From Streptomyces sp. XD-27 (GTDB lineage Bacteria > Actinomycetota > Actinomycetes > Streptomycetales > Streptomycetaceae), in the NCBI RefSeq assembly GCF_030553055.1, contig NZ_CP130713.1:3348001-3412000 (forward strand): 64,000 nucleotides of DNA. The letters are read 5' to 3'. Below, piece by piece: positions 40,367 to 49,254 of the stretch; position 1 is the stretch's first letter; every line of letters starts with the position of its first letter. The translations under genes and the position numbers were made by a program. Below the pieces are notes generated by a model. It was not told the DNA's origin, did not search any database, and saw only the letters and a program-made list of their open reading frames with translations.

Positions 40367-42204
40367 ACGGGAAGGGCCCGGGATCTTCGGGATCGGTACG
40401 AACGGCAGGCGCAGCGCGCCGAAGGCGGTCTCCGGGACCGCCGGGTTGCGCGGGGCCACCGGGGCCACGCGCCGGTACGGCTCGCCGGGGGTCGGGCGCG
40501 GGTCCGTCTCGCCTCTGTTCGGCCACAGGGACATCGCCCGCTCCGCCTGGGCCGTGATCGTCAGGGACGGGTTGACGCCGAGGTTCGCCGAGACCGCGGC
40601 GCCGTCGACCACCGAGATGCCCGGGTGGCCGTACAGCCGGTGGTACGGGTCGATGACACCGTGGTCCGGGTCCTCGCCGATCGGGCAGCCGCCCAGGAAG
40701 TGGGCGGTCAGCGGGGTGCCCATCAGTTCGCCGACGTTGCTGCCCGCGAAGCCGTTGATCGATTCGGCGAGCAGCCGGGCCGCCTCCGCGCCCTCGGGGA
40801 TGTGGTCGGGGTTGGGGTCCCATGACCCTGGCGGGCCGTGAGCAGGCCCTTGCCCACGCCCTTCGGCTTGCGGTACGTGATCAGCGAGTTGTCGTGCGTC
40901 TGCATGACCAGGCCGATGATGGTGCGTTCCGACCAGCGTCGGTTGGAGAACGAGCGCAGCGACAGGATCGGGTGGCGGGCGTTGGCGGCCAGGAACCGGA
41001 GCCAGCGCGGCAGCCTGCCGCCGTGCGGGATCTGGAGGACGGACAGCGCGCCCATCGCGTTGGAGCCCTTGCCGTAGCGGACCGGCTCGATGTGCGTCGT
41101 GTCGTTCGGGTGGATCGACGACGTGATCGCCACGCCCTGGGTGAAGTCCGCCCGCTCACCGCCCGTCGCCTTGCGGTAGCGGCGGGGCGTGGTCTGCGCA
41201 CCCACCAGCGCCTCGGAGTTGGTACGGGTCAGCTCGCCCAGCCGCGCCGAGATCCCCGGCAGCAGGCCCTTGTCCCGCATGGTGTGCAGCAGCGTCTGCG
41301 TACCGTACGTCCCCGCGGCGATCACCACCTGGCGGGCGCGGAACGTCCGGCGGCGGCCCTTGCGGCGCTGGCCGGTGGGGACCGTGACGACACGATGGCC
41401 GCCGTCCCCGTCCTCGGTGATCGCCACCGCCGTCGTCATCGGGTGGACCTCGGCACCCGCCTGCTCGGCCAGGTAGAGGTAGTTCTCGTTCAGCGTGTTC
41501 TTCGCACCGTGCCGGCAGCCCGTCATGCACTCGCCGCACTCGGTGCACGCCTTGCGGGACGGGCCCGCCCCGCCGAAGTACGGGTCGGGGACCTCCTCGC
41601 CGGGCCTCGCCCGTACGCCCGCGCCCTCCCCGGCGCCCTCCCCGGCGTCCTGGCCGTCGCCGAAGAAGACCCCGACCGGCGCCATGTGGAAGGAGTCGGC
41701 CACGCCCATCTTCTCCGCCGCCGCCTTGAGATGGACGTCGGAGGGCGTCATGGTCGGGTTGAGGCGTACGCCGAGCATCCGCCGCGCCTGCGCGTAGTAC
41801 GGCCTCAGCTCCTCCTGCCAGTCGGTGATGTGGCCCCACTGCGGGTCCTGGAAGAACGGTGCGGGCGGTACGTACAGGGTGTTGGCGTAGTTCAGCGAAC
41901 CGCCGCCGACCCCGGCGCCCGCCAGCACCATCACCTTGCCCAGGACGTGGATGCGCTGGATGCCGTAGAGGCCGAGCGCCGGGGCCCACAGGTAGTCGCG
42001 CAGGTGCCAGGAGTTCCTGGGCAGGGTGTCGCGGGTGAAACGGCGGCCCGCCTCGAGGACGCCCACCCGGTAGCCCTTCTCGGTCAGGCGGAGGGCGGAC
42101 ACGGAACCGCCGAAGCCGGAGCCGATGACGAGGACGTCGTAGTCGTATCCGTCCTCCCCGGCCTCCGACCGGTCCCGGTCCTGGGCGTGCTTGTCCCGTG
42201 CCAC
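40349..42204 (-). pseudogene. GMC family FAD oxidoreductase, interrupted by an apparent 1-base deletion
   Basis: The FAD site is DYDVLVIGSGFGGSVSALRL near residue 20, then GKVMVLAGAGVGGGSLNYAN, a Cys-rich segment (CTECGECMTGCRHGAKNT) and the C-terminal GMC part (HPGISVVDGAAVSANLGVNP). It is of the cholesterol-oxidase-like group, which oxidises alcohols. The frame breaks after LLTARQGHG; one extra G in the minus-strand GGG at 40821-40819 restores DPNPDHIPEGAEAARLLAES and a 618-residue enzyme. GTG start with GGAGG upstream, 43 bp after the aldehyde dehydrogenase. Together they could oxidise an alcohol to an acid. The break is probably a sequencing error. Confidence 0.87.
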
Positions 42205-42247
42205 TGGTACCTCCGTACGAACGTGCCGGTCAACGTCGGCCTCAGGG

Positions 42248-43891
42248 TCAGCGCAGGCGGAGTGCCTTCATCGCGCGCAGGCTGCGGGTCATGAACGCGG
42301 CGTACTTCTCGTCGGTCAGGCCGAACGACGGCGCCAGCGGCAGCAGCCGCTGGTGGGCGACGGTCTGCGCCTCGGTGAACTTGAGGATGCCCTCCGAGCC
42401 GTGCCGGCGGCCGAGACCGGAGTCGCCCATGCCGCCCATCGGGGCGCGCACGCTGGCGTAGGCGGCGGCGAAGGACTCGTTGACGTTGACCGTGCCGGTG
42501 CGCAGCCGGGCCGCGACGGCGCGGCCGCGGCGGCCGTCCTTGGTCCAGACACTGGCGTTGAGACCGTACGGGGTCGCGTTGGCCAGCTCGACGGCCTCGT
42601 CCTCGTCGCCGAACCGGTAGAGCGAGACCACCGGGCCGAAGGTCTCCTCGGTGCACACGGCCATCGGCGCCTCGACGCCGTCGAGGATGGTCGGCTCGTA
42701 GAACAGCGGGCCGATGTCGGGCCGGGCGCGGCCGCCCGCGACCACCGTGGCGCCCTTGGCGACAGCCTCCTCGACATGGCGGGTGACGGTCTCCAGCTGG
42801 CGTGCGGAGACCAGCGATCCCATCTCCGCGCCGTACGCGAGGGCCGTGCCGAGCCTCAGCGCCCGGGTGCGGGCGGCGAAGCGGCGGAGGAAGTCGTCGG
42901 CGACCGACTCGTGCACGTACAGCCGCTCGATGGAGATGCACAGCTGGCCGGCGGAGGAGAAGCAGCCGCGGACCGCGCCCTCGGCGGCCTTGTCGAGGTC
43001 GGCGTCGCGCAGCACCAGCATGGCGTTCTTGCCGCCGAGTTCGAGGGAGCAGCCGACCAGCCGGGCGGCGGCCGACTGGGCGACCTCGCGGCCGGTGCGG
43101 GTGGAGCCGGTGAAGGAGACGTAGTCGGCGCCGGCGACGACGGCCGGGCCGACGACCGGTCCTTCGCCGATGACGACCTGCCACACCTCGGCGGGCAGCC
43201 CGGCCTCGATCATCAGCTGACGGGCCCACAGCGCGGTCAGCGCGGTCTGGGTGTCGGGCTTCATCACGACGGCGTTGCCCGAGACGAAGGCGGGGATGGC
43301 GTCCCCGATGGACAGCTCCAGCGGGTAGTTCCACGGCACGATCTGGCCGACGACGCCGCGCGGCCGGCGGAGCTCAGTGACCTTGGTGAGGACCGGTACG
43401 ACGCCGACGTGGGCCTTGGGCCGCAGATACTCCGGGGCCTTGCGGCCGTAGTGGCGGGCCGCGACCGCGACGGCCTGGATCTCCTCGTGGGCGTGCAGCC
43501 GGGTCTTGCCGGTCTCCAGCTGCACGATGTCCAGGATCTCCGACTGGCGGCCGAGCAGGAGGTCGTGGAAGCGCAGCAGGACGGCGGCGCGGCGGCGGAC
43601 GGGCAGCGCGGCCCATGCCCGCTGCGCCTCGCGGGCGCGGGCGAAGGCGGTGGCCACGTCCTCGGGGGTGGACTCGGGCAGGTCGGCGAGCTTCTCCCCG
43701 GTGAACGGGGAGTGGTTGGCGGTGCTGCCACTGCCGACGACACCGCGGGTGAGCCGGGCGACCAGGTCGGGGGTGACGACGTCGGCGGCGGTGCGGGTGC
43801 CGGGGGCGGCGACCGGGTTGCCGTCGGCGGGCGTGGCGTCAGCGGTGCCGTCGGCGGGTGCGGTGGTGGCGCTGTCCTGCGAGTCCGTCAT
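42248..43891 (-). CDS. NAD(P)-dependent aldehyde dehydrogenase, succinate-semialdehyde type
   Basis: A 547-residue enzyme. The nucleotide-binding part has PWNYPLELSIGDAIPAFVSG, FTGSTRTGREV, the general base Glu in LELGGKNAM, and the catalytic Cys in FSSAGQLCISIERLYV. It closely follows the GabD2/succinic semialdehyde dehydrogenase group. The first 45 residues are a Thr/Ala-rich head. No ribosome binding site precedes the ATG at 43891, but CATACGCT just upstream could be a -10 for a leaderless message. It is the first gene of a pair with the GMC oxidoreductase. Confidence 0.92.
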   Translation of the reverse strand: MTDSQDSATTAPADGTADATPADGNPVAAPGTRTAADVVTPDLVARLTRGVVGSGSTANHSPFTGEKLADLPESTPEDVATAFARAREAQRAWAALPVRRRAAVLLRFHDLLLGRQSEILDIVQLETGKTRLHAHEEIQAVAVAARHYGRKAPEYLRPKAHVGVVPVLTKVTELRRPRGVVGQIVPWNYPLELSIGDAIPAFVSGNAVVMKPDTQTALTALWARQLMIEAGLPAEVWQVVIGEGPVVGPAVVAGADYVSFTGSTRTGREVAQSAAARLVGCSLELGGKNAMLVLRDADLDKAAEGAVRGCFSSAGQLCISIERLYVHESVADDFLRRFAARTRALRLGTALAYGAEMGSLVSARQLETVTRHVEEAVAKGATVVAGGRARPDIGPLFYEPTILDGVEAPMAVCTEETFGPVVSLYRFGDEDEAVELANATPYGLNASVWTKDGRRGRAVAARLRTGTVNVNESFAAAYASVRAPMGGMGDSGLGRRHGSEGILKFTEAQTVAHQRLLPLAPSFGLTDEKYAAFMTRSLRAMKALRLR

Positions 43892-43949
43892 GCGGGGGAG
43901 CGTATGACGGGGCGGACCGTTTGGGTACCCGCCGGTAACCAATTTTACG

Positions 43950-43979
43950 GATCCGCGCCAGCGGTTGCTGGCGCGGATC
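43950..43979. terminator. Strong terminator after the Ser/Thr kinase gene
   Basis: GATCCGCGCCAGC (43950-43962) pairs perfectly with GCTGGCGCGGATC (43967-43979), loop GGTT. It lies 15 bases beyond the kinase stop codon, and is suited to stopping reading into the aldehyde dehydrogenase promoter. Confidence 0.88.
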
Positions 43980-43993
43980 GCGGACCTCGCAGG

Positions 43994-45765
43994 TCAGAGC
44001 TCGTCTTCGTCGATCTTCAGGTTCTTCACGACATCATCGAACAGCTGATCGCCGACCTCGCGGGCATCGCCCTCGGCGGGCATCGTGACCGTCAGCCCCC
44101 AGACCGTCTTGTCCTTGTTGATGTAGATGTGGTCGCGGTGAGCATGGCGGGGGGTGTCCTCGGCATCACCGCTGTCCCGGTATGTGGTGGTCAGGTCGCG
44201 CGCTTCCTTGCCCTGCTGGCTCGACTTCTCCGGCTTGCCCGGCTCGGCGTCGTTCATGCCGGAGTCGCTGCCGCCGTAGTACCTGACAAGGGTCTTGACC
44301 GCGCCGTCGAGCGACGTCGCGTAGGGGCCCTCGTCGTCTTCCGCCGACCGCCACAGGGAGATGGTGAAGACACCGCTGGGATCACGGAACTCGACCTCGG
44401 TGTAGCCGTCGCTGTCATCCTCGTCCTTGGCCTCGCGCCGGTAGTCCTCCGGTACGGCCAGCGACGCCGACAGCAGCTCCGGGTCCTCGCGGACCGTCCA
44501 GCCCTCGGGCAGCTCGGGGTCCTTCGCGAACGGGTTCACCAGCGTCAGCACCAGCGCCGCCGCCACCGCCAGCACGCCCGCGCCGAGCCCCGCCTGCGCC
44601 TTGCGGTTCTTGTGCAGGATCGGCGGGACGAAGCGGCTGCCGCCGGTGGTCGCGGGGCGGCCGGGGCACCCGGGGTCGCGGCCAGGAGCGTCGCCGCGGG
44701 CTGCGGCGGGTTCGCCACCGACTCCAGCACCTGGCGCGCCTCGGCCGCCGACGGCCGCGCCGCCGGGTCCTTGCGCAGCAGTTGCATGACGAGGGTGCCC
44801 AGCGCGCCGGAGCCGCGCGCGGGCATCTGCGGCTCGGCCGACAGGATCGCCTGGAGCGTGGCGGGGGTGTGCGAGCGGCGGAACGGCGACATGCCCTCGA
44901 CCGTCGCGTACAGCACCACGCCCAGCGACCACAGGTCGGACTCCGGGCCGGGGCGCTGGCCCAGCACCCGCTCCGGCGCGATGAACTCCGGCGAGCCGAC
45001 GAACGCGCCGGTCTCGGTCAGCCCCTGCTCGCCCTCGACCTGCGCGATCCCGAAATCGGTGAGCACGACACGGTCGTTGCGGCCCAGCAGCACGTTGTCC
45101 GGCTTGACGTCGCGGTGCAGCACCCCGGCCTCGTGGGCCGCGGTCAGCGCGCCGAGCACGGCCAGGCCGATCCGGGCCGCCTCGCGCGGGTCGAGCGTGC
45201 CCTCGGTGAGCCGGTCGCCGAGCGAGTGCCCGTGCACCAGCTCCATCACGATCCACGGGCGGCCGTCCTCGACCACCACGTCGTGCACGGTGACCACCGA
45301 CGGGTGGTCGATCCGGGCCGCCGCGCGCGCCTCGCGCTGCATGCGCTGGTGGACGGTGTGGCGGTCGCGCTCCGGCAGGTGGTCGGGGACGCGCGGCTCC
45401 TTGACCGCGACCTCCCGGTCGACGACCTGGTCATGGGCCTTCCATACGGTGCCCATGCCGCCGTGCCCGAGGCGGGAGACGAGCCGGTAGCGGCCACCGA
45501 CCAGCCGCCCGGAGCCGGAGTCCTGCGTTCCCGGCTGCTGCGCGGGGTATCCCGGGTGTCCGGACTGTCCTGCGGGTGCCTGTCGCCCCGCGGGTGCGGG
45601 CTGTCCCGCGGATGCCGGCTGGGCGGCCATCTGCGTCGGCTCGTAGGCGCCCTGCGGCGGAACCGGTGGTGCCGCGTCGCCGGGCACCCCGTACCCGTCG
45701 GGCGCCTGCGGCGGCTGGAGCCCGTAGCTGGTGGGCTCGTCCGCCCGTCCCCCAAGGTTCGTCAT
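43994..45765 (-). pseudogene. Transmembrane Ser/Thr protein kinase, interrupted by an apparent 1-base deletion
   Basis: A Hanks-type kinase. A Gln/Pro-rich head (about 85 residues) is followed by the kinase domain: LGHGGMGTVW, VAVKEP, HRDVKPDN, LTDFGIAQV and IAPERV. The frame breaks in a Pro/Ala linker after PGAPAAP, in the GGGG run at 44655-44658. One added base restores ATTGGSRFVPPILHKNRKAQ, a membrane helix (AGVLAVAAALVLTLV) and the extracytoplasmic domain (SASLAVPEDYRREAKD and following), giving 590 residues. That domain resembles those of the other two kinases. Probably a sequencing error. It follows the kinase at 45848 by 82 bp. Confidence 0.87.
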
Positions 45766-45805
45766 GGCCTCATCATTACCTGTCGCGGTGCGTCGTTCGC
45801 CAATC

Positions 45806-45850
45806 GAGCCAGTCGGTCGAGCCAGTCGGTCGAGTCAGCCGGTCGACTCA
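45806..45850 (-). repeat. 13-bp tandem repeat starting at the kinase stop codon
   Basis: GAGCCAGTCGGTC at 45806-45818 and 45819-45831, with GAGTCAGCCGGTC at 45832-45844 running into the stop codon of the kinase at 45848. Read on the minus strand the unit contains the stop (CTGAGTCGACCGG, CTGACTCGACCGA, CTGGCTCGACCGA). Confidence 0.85.
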
Positions 45851-47734
45851 GTTGCTCCAGCCGGGCCGGGAGTACGTCTGCACGGCTATGTCGAAATACC
45901 GCTTTCCCTGGCTCTTCTGCTTCACGGGAGCGGAGACCCAGACATCGTGCATCTGGTTCCCCTGGTCCCAGCTGAGTTCGAACGTCTGCCGGTCGCCGCC
46001 GTCGTCGGCGGCGCCGTTCCAGACGAAGGCCCACAGCGCGGCGGGGACCCCGTGGTGCTCGGTCTCGATGACCTGGCCCGCGCGGTAACCCGGGTAGTTC
46101 TGCGGACCCTCGGCGTCGGCATCCCGCGTGGTCCCGAGCGGGCCCTTGGGGTTCTTCGGCTGGGCGTGGATGCCGATCCGGAACTCCCTGCCCGGCGAGT
46201 AGTAGTAGACGCGCGGCCCCTCGACCGAGCGGCTGAAGTCGTTGGGTACGGCCACCTGGAAGCCGAGCGGGTCGGTCTTCAGGGTGTAGCCGCTCGGGAG
46301 CTTCGTCCGCCGGGTCGGCTTCGCCTTGGTGGTCGGCCCGCCCGACGGCGAGGCCGGTGACGTGTGGGTGCTCTTCCCGCTCGTCCGCGCGCCCGGCCCG
46401 CCGAGGTCGGACGCGTCGTCGCCGCGGTCCATGAGCAGCGTGGCGATCCCGGCGCCCGCGCCCACCAGGACGACGACGGCGACGGCGCTGAGCAGGGCGG
46501 CACGGGTGCGGGAGGGCCGCTTCCCGGCGCGCCCCGGCGCCGGGCCCGGGGCGGGGGCCGACGCCGCCCCGGGGCCGGGCACGGCGCCCGGAGCCGGCGA
46601 CGACGGCAGGTCGAAGCGCGGCGGGGTGCCGCCGTACGCCGCATCGGCGACGTCCGACCGCGGCGCGGCCGAGGACGGGTCCGAGGCGGCATGCGACGAG
46701 CCCGACGCGGCATGCGACGGGGCCGAAGCCCCGGACGACGGGCCCGGCGCGAAGGGCTGCGGAGGCGAGCCCGGCACAAGGGGCTGCGGAGGCGCGGACG
46801 CGAACGGCTGCGGAGGCGTGGGCGCGACGGGCTGAGGCGGCGTGTCCGGGACGCTGTACTGCGTCGGGGTGTAGTGGACCGGCATCTCAGGGGTGTCCCC
46901 GGTGCTCTGGTACGCCCGCAGCAGCCGCTCCGTCGCGTCCGCGTCCAGCCGCCGCTCCCAGTCCCGCTCCAACAGCCCCTGGACGACGGGCAGCAGCGGA
47001 CCGGCGGCCGCGGGCGGGCGGATCTCGTCGAAGGCCACGGCGTGCAGCACACCGGCCAGCGAGTCGCGGTGGAACGGGGACTCCCCGCTGACCAGCGCGC
47101 ACAGCAGCACGCCCAGCGACCACAGGTCGGACTCGGGGCCGGTGCGGCGGCCCGCCATCCGCTCGGGCGCGGTGTACTCGGGCGAGCCGACGAAGGACCC
47201 GGTGTCGGTGATCGTCGTGACGCCGGAGACCTGCGCGATGCCGAAGTCGGTGAGCACCACCCGGCCGGTGCCCGCCTCCATCAGCACGTTGGCGGGCTTG
47301 ATGTCCCGGTGCAGCACTCCGCAGGCGTGCGCCACCCGCAGCGCGTCCAGCAGCGCGATCACGATCCGTGCGGCCTCCCGCGGCCCCACCGGGCCCTGGG
47401 CGGCCAGCCGGTCGGCCAGCGACTGCCCGTCGACCAGCTCCATGACGATCCACGGACGGCCGTCCTGCTCCACGACGTCGTGCAGGACGATCACATTGGG
47501 ATGCTTGAGCTGCGCGAGCGTACGGGCCTCGCGCAGGGTGCGCTCCCGCCGCAGCTGCGCGTCCAGCCCGGACAGCCCCTCGTCCGCCTGATGCAGCTCC
47601 TTGACCGCGACCTCGCGGCCCAGCAGGTCGTCGACGGCCCGCCACACCGTGCCCATGCCGCCTCTGCCGAGCCGCGACACCAGCCGGTAGCGTCCCGCGA
47701 GCAGCGGGCCGTTCTCGCCCCCGTACGTACTCAT
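45848..47734 (-). CDS. Transmembrane Ser/Thr protein kinase
   Basis: A 628-residue kinase with LGRGGMGTVW, VAVKEL, HRDIKPAN, LTDFGIAQV and TAPERM. A linker of Pro/Gln/Ser repeats (TPPQPFASAPPQPLVPGSPP style) leads to the membrane helix (ALLSAVAVVVLVGAGAGIAT) and a domain starting LPSGYTLKTDPLGFQVAVPN. The first residues are unclear: ATG at 47734, 47740 or 47743, with only GGCAAG as a weak site. The second kinase follows on the same strand, so the pair may be one operon. Confidence 0.92.
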   Translation of the reverse strand: MSTYGGENGPLLAGRYRLVSRLGRGGMGTVWRAVDDLLGREVAVKELHQADEGLSGLDAQLRRERTLREARTLAQLKHPNVIVLHDVVEQDGRPWIVMELVDGQSLADRLAAQGPVGPREAARIVIALLDALRVAHACGVLHRDIKPANVLMEAGTGRVVLTDFGIAQVSGVTTITDTGSFVGSPEYTAPERMAGRRTGPESDLWSLGVLLCALVSGESPFHRDSLAGVLHAVAFDEIRPPAAAGPLLPVVQGLLERDWERRLDADATERLLRAYQSTGDTPEMPVHYTPTQYSVPDTPPQPVAPTPPQPFASAPPQPLVPGSPPQPFAPGPSSGASAPSHAASGSSHAASDPSSAAPRSDVADAAYGGTPPRFDLPSSPAPGAVPGPGAASAPAPGPAPGRAGKRPSRTRAALLSAVAVVVLVGAGAGIATLLMDRGDDASDLGGPGARTSGKSTHTSPASPSGGPTTKAKPTRRTKLPSGYTLKTDPLGFQVAVPNDFSRSVEGPRVYYYSPGREFRIGIHAQPKNPKGPLGTTRDADAEGPQNYPGYRAGQVIETEHHGVPAALWAFVWNGAADDGGDRQTFELSWDQGNQMHDVWVSAPVKQKSQGKRYFDIAVQTYSRPGWSN

Positions 47735-47817
47735 GGCCATCATCTTGCCGCAAGTGAAAACGATCACCGGACGGGAGCCGGGCTGTCCCACGGGGCGCGG
47801 CGGCGACATTCCCGAAG

Positions 47818-47845
47818 ATGTCAGACCTTGCGATGTCAGACCTTG
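47818..47845 (+). repeat. 15-bp tandem duplication upstream of the AlkZ-like gene
   Basis: ATGTCAGACCTTG occurs at 47818-47830 and again at 47833-47845. The second copy supplies the upstream element of the PafBC-like promoter, so the site has been doubled. Confidence 0.9.
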
Positions 47846-47855
47846 GCCATACGCT
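47833..47855 (+). promoter_or_regulatory. PafBC-like promoter of the AlkZ-like gene
   Basis: ATGTCAGAC (47833-47841), exactly 8 bases, then TACGCT (47850-47855). The core TGTCAG, the spacing and the TAnnnT -10 fit tTGTCRGTG-N8-TAnnnT, but the last two bases of the upstream element differ. Transcription would start close to the ATG at 47864. Weaker than the other examples here. Confidence 0.45.
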
Positions 47856-47863
47856 CCTGCTCC

Positions 47864-49048
47864 ATGAGCTCGCCGACGCCGCACCTCGCCCCCGACCAGC
47901 GCCGTGCCCGCCTCGCCCGGCGGCACCTGCTCGCCCCGGACCGGCGGGCCGCGACCGTCGAGGAGGTGGCCGACGCCCTGGCCGGGTTGCACGCCACCGA
48001 TCCCGCGACCGTCTATCTGGCCGCGTGCGCACGGCTCGCGGCGCCCGACGCCGGGGCCGTGGACCGGGCGTTGTACGAGGACGTGTCCCTGGTGAAGCTG
48101 CTGAGCATGCGGCGCACCCTGTTCGCGGTGACGGCGGGCTTCGCCCCGTACGTCGGCGCCTCCACCGCCCGCGCCATCGCCGTCAAGGAGCGGACCACGG
48201 CGCTCAAGCACCTGCGCGAGGGCGTGGACGACGCGGCGGAGGCCTGGGACGAGCGGCGGCTGGTCGCCACGGAGGTGGCGGTGCTGGCGGCGCTGGCCGA
48301 GCGCGGGCAGGCGACGACCGCCGAGCTGGCGAAGGACGTACCGGCGCTGCGCGAGCAGATCACGATGGCGCGCGGCAAGCCGTACGAGTCCAAGCAGAGC
48401 GTCGGCACCCGGCTGCTGCGGCTGCTCGCCTCGGACGGCCACGTCCGGCGCTGCCGCCCGCGCGGCGGCTGGACCAGCAGCCTGTACCCCTGGGCGCTCG
48501 TCCCGGCGCTGCCCGACGTGCCGGTGCGGGAGGCCAAGGCGGAGGTGGCCCGGCGCTGGCTGGCCGCTTACGGACCGGCGACCGAGGCGGACCTGAAGTG
48601 GTGGACCGGCTGGACGCTCACCGACGCCCGCAAGGCGCTGGCCGACATCGGCGCGGAGGGCGTGACCCTCGACGAAGGGCCCGGCTTCGTCGTCCCCGGC
48701 GACACCGAGCCGGTCCCGGATGCGGAGCCGTGGGCGGCGCTGCTGCCGGGCCTGGACCCGACGGCCATGGGCTGGCGGGGGCGCGACTGGTATCTGGACC
48801 CCGAGCACGTCCCCGCCCTCTTCGACCGCGCCGGGAACGTCGGCCCCACGGTGTGGTGGTGCGGCCGCGTCATCGGCGGCTGGGCGCAGCGCGCGGACGG
48901 CGAGTTGGTGTGGCGGCTGCTGGCGGACGCGGGCCGGGAGGCGACGACCGCCGTCGAGGCGGAGGCGGAGCGGCTGCGCGGCTGGCTCGGGGAGGTGCGG
49001 GTCACGCCCCGGTTCCGTACGCCGCTGGAGCGGGAGCTGTCCGCATAG
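47864..49048 (+). CDS. AlkZ-like HTH_42 winged-helix protein, probable DNA glycosylase family
   Basis: A 394-residue protein of the HTH_42/AlkZ family, whose studied members remove alkylated bases or unhook cross-links. The start RRHLLAPDRRAATVEEVADA and LAGLHATDPATVYLAACARL align with the family opening, but the catalytic Gln-x-Gln position reads His-Ala-Thr. Later parts (KQSVGTRLLRLLASDGHVRR, RWLAAYGPATEADLKWWTGW, VWWCGRVIGGWAQR) are typical. It may be a non-canonical subgroup with altered chemistry. No ribosome binding site; a PafBC-like promoter suggests a leaderless message induced by DNA damage. Confidence 0.85.
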   Translation: MSSPTPHLAPDQRRARLARRHLLAPDRRAATVEEVADALAGLHATDPATVYLAACARLAAPDAGAVDRALYEDVSLVKLLSMRRTLFAVTAGFAPYVGASTARAIAVKERTTALKHLREGVDDAAEAWDERRLVATEVAVLAALAERGQATTAELAKDVPALREQITMARGKPYESKQSVGTRLLRLLASDGHVRRCRPRGGWTSSLYPWALVPALPDVPVREAKAEVARRWLAAYGPATEADLKWWTGWTLTDARKALADIGAEGVTLDEGPGFVVPGDTEPVPDAEPWAALLPGLDPTAMGWRGRDWYLDPEHVPALFDRAGNVGPTVWWCGRVIGGWAQRADGELVWRLLADAGREATTAVEAEAERLRGWLGEVRVTPRFRTPLERELSA

Positions 49049-49065
49049 CCGGGCCGAGCGGCGCA

Positions 49066-49200
49066 CGGGCTTCCCGCAACGCCGGGTTCGCCGCAACGCG
49101 GACTCTCCCGCAACGCCGGTTCGCCGCAACGCGGGATCTCGCATGACGTGGGATCTCCCGCAACGCGGGTTCGCCCACGACGCAGGCTCTCCCCCGACGC
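49066..49200 (+). repeat. Degenerate 16-17 bp tandem repeat
   Basis: About eight imperfect copies of TCTCCCGCAACGCGGGT / TCGCCGCAACGCGGA fill the space between the AlkZ-like gene and the terminator. Function unknown. Confidence 0.75.
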
Positions 49201-49202
49201 GA

Positions 49203-49228
49203 AAACCCCCGCCGGTGGGCGGGGGTTT
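49203..49228. terminator. Bidirectional terminator hairpin
   Basis: AAACCCCCGCC (49203-49213) pairs with GGCGGGGGTTT (49218-49228), loop GGTG, giving an A-run and a T-run on either side. It lies between convergent genes. Confidence 0.88.
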
Positions 49229-49254
49229 CCGGTGGGGGGTGGGTACGAGCCCGG

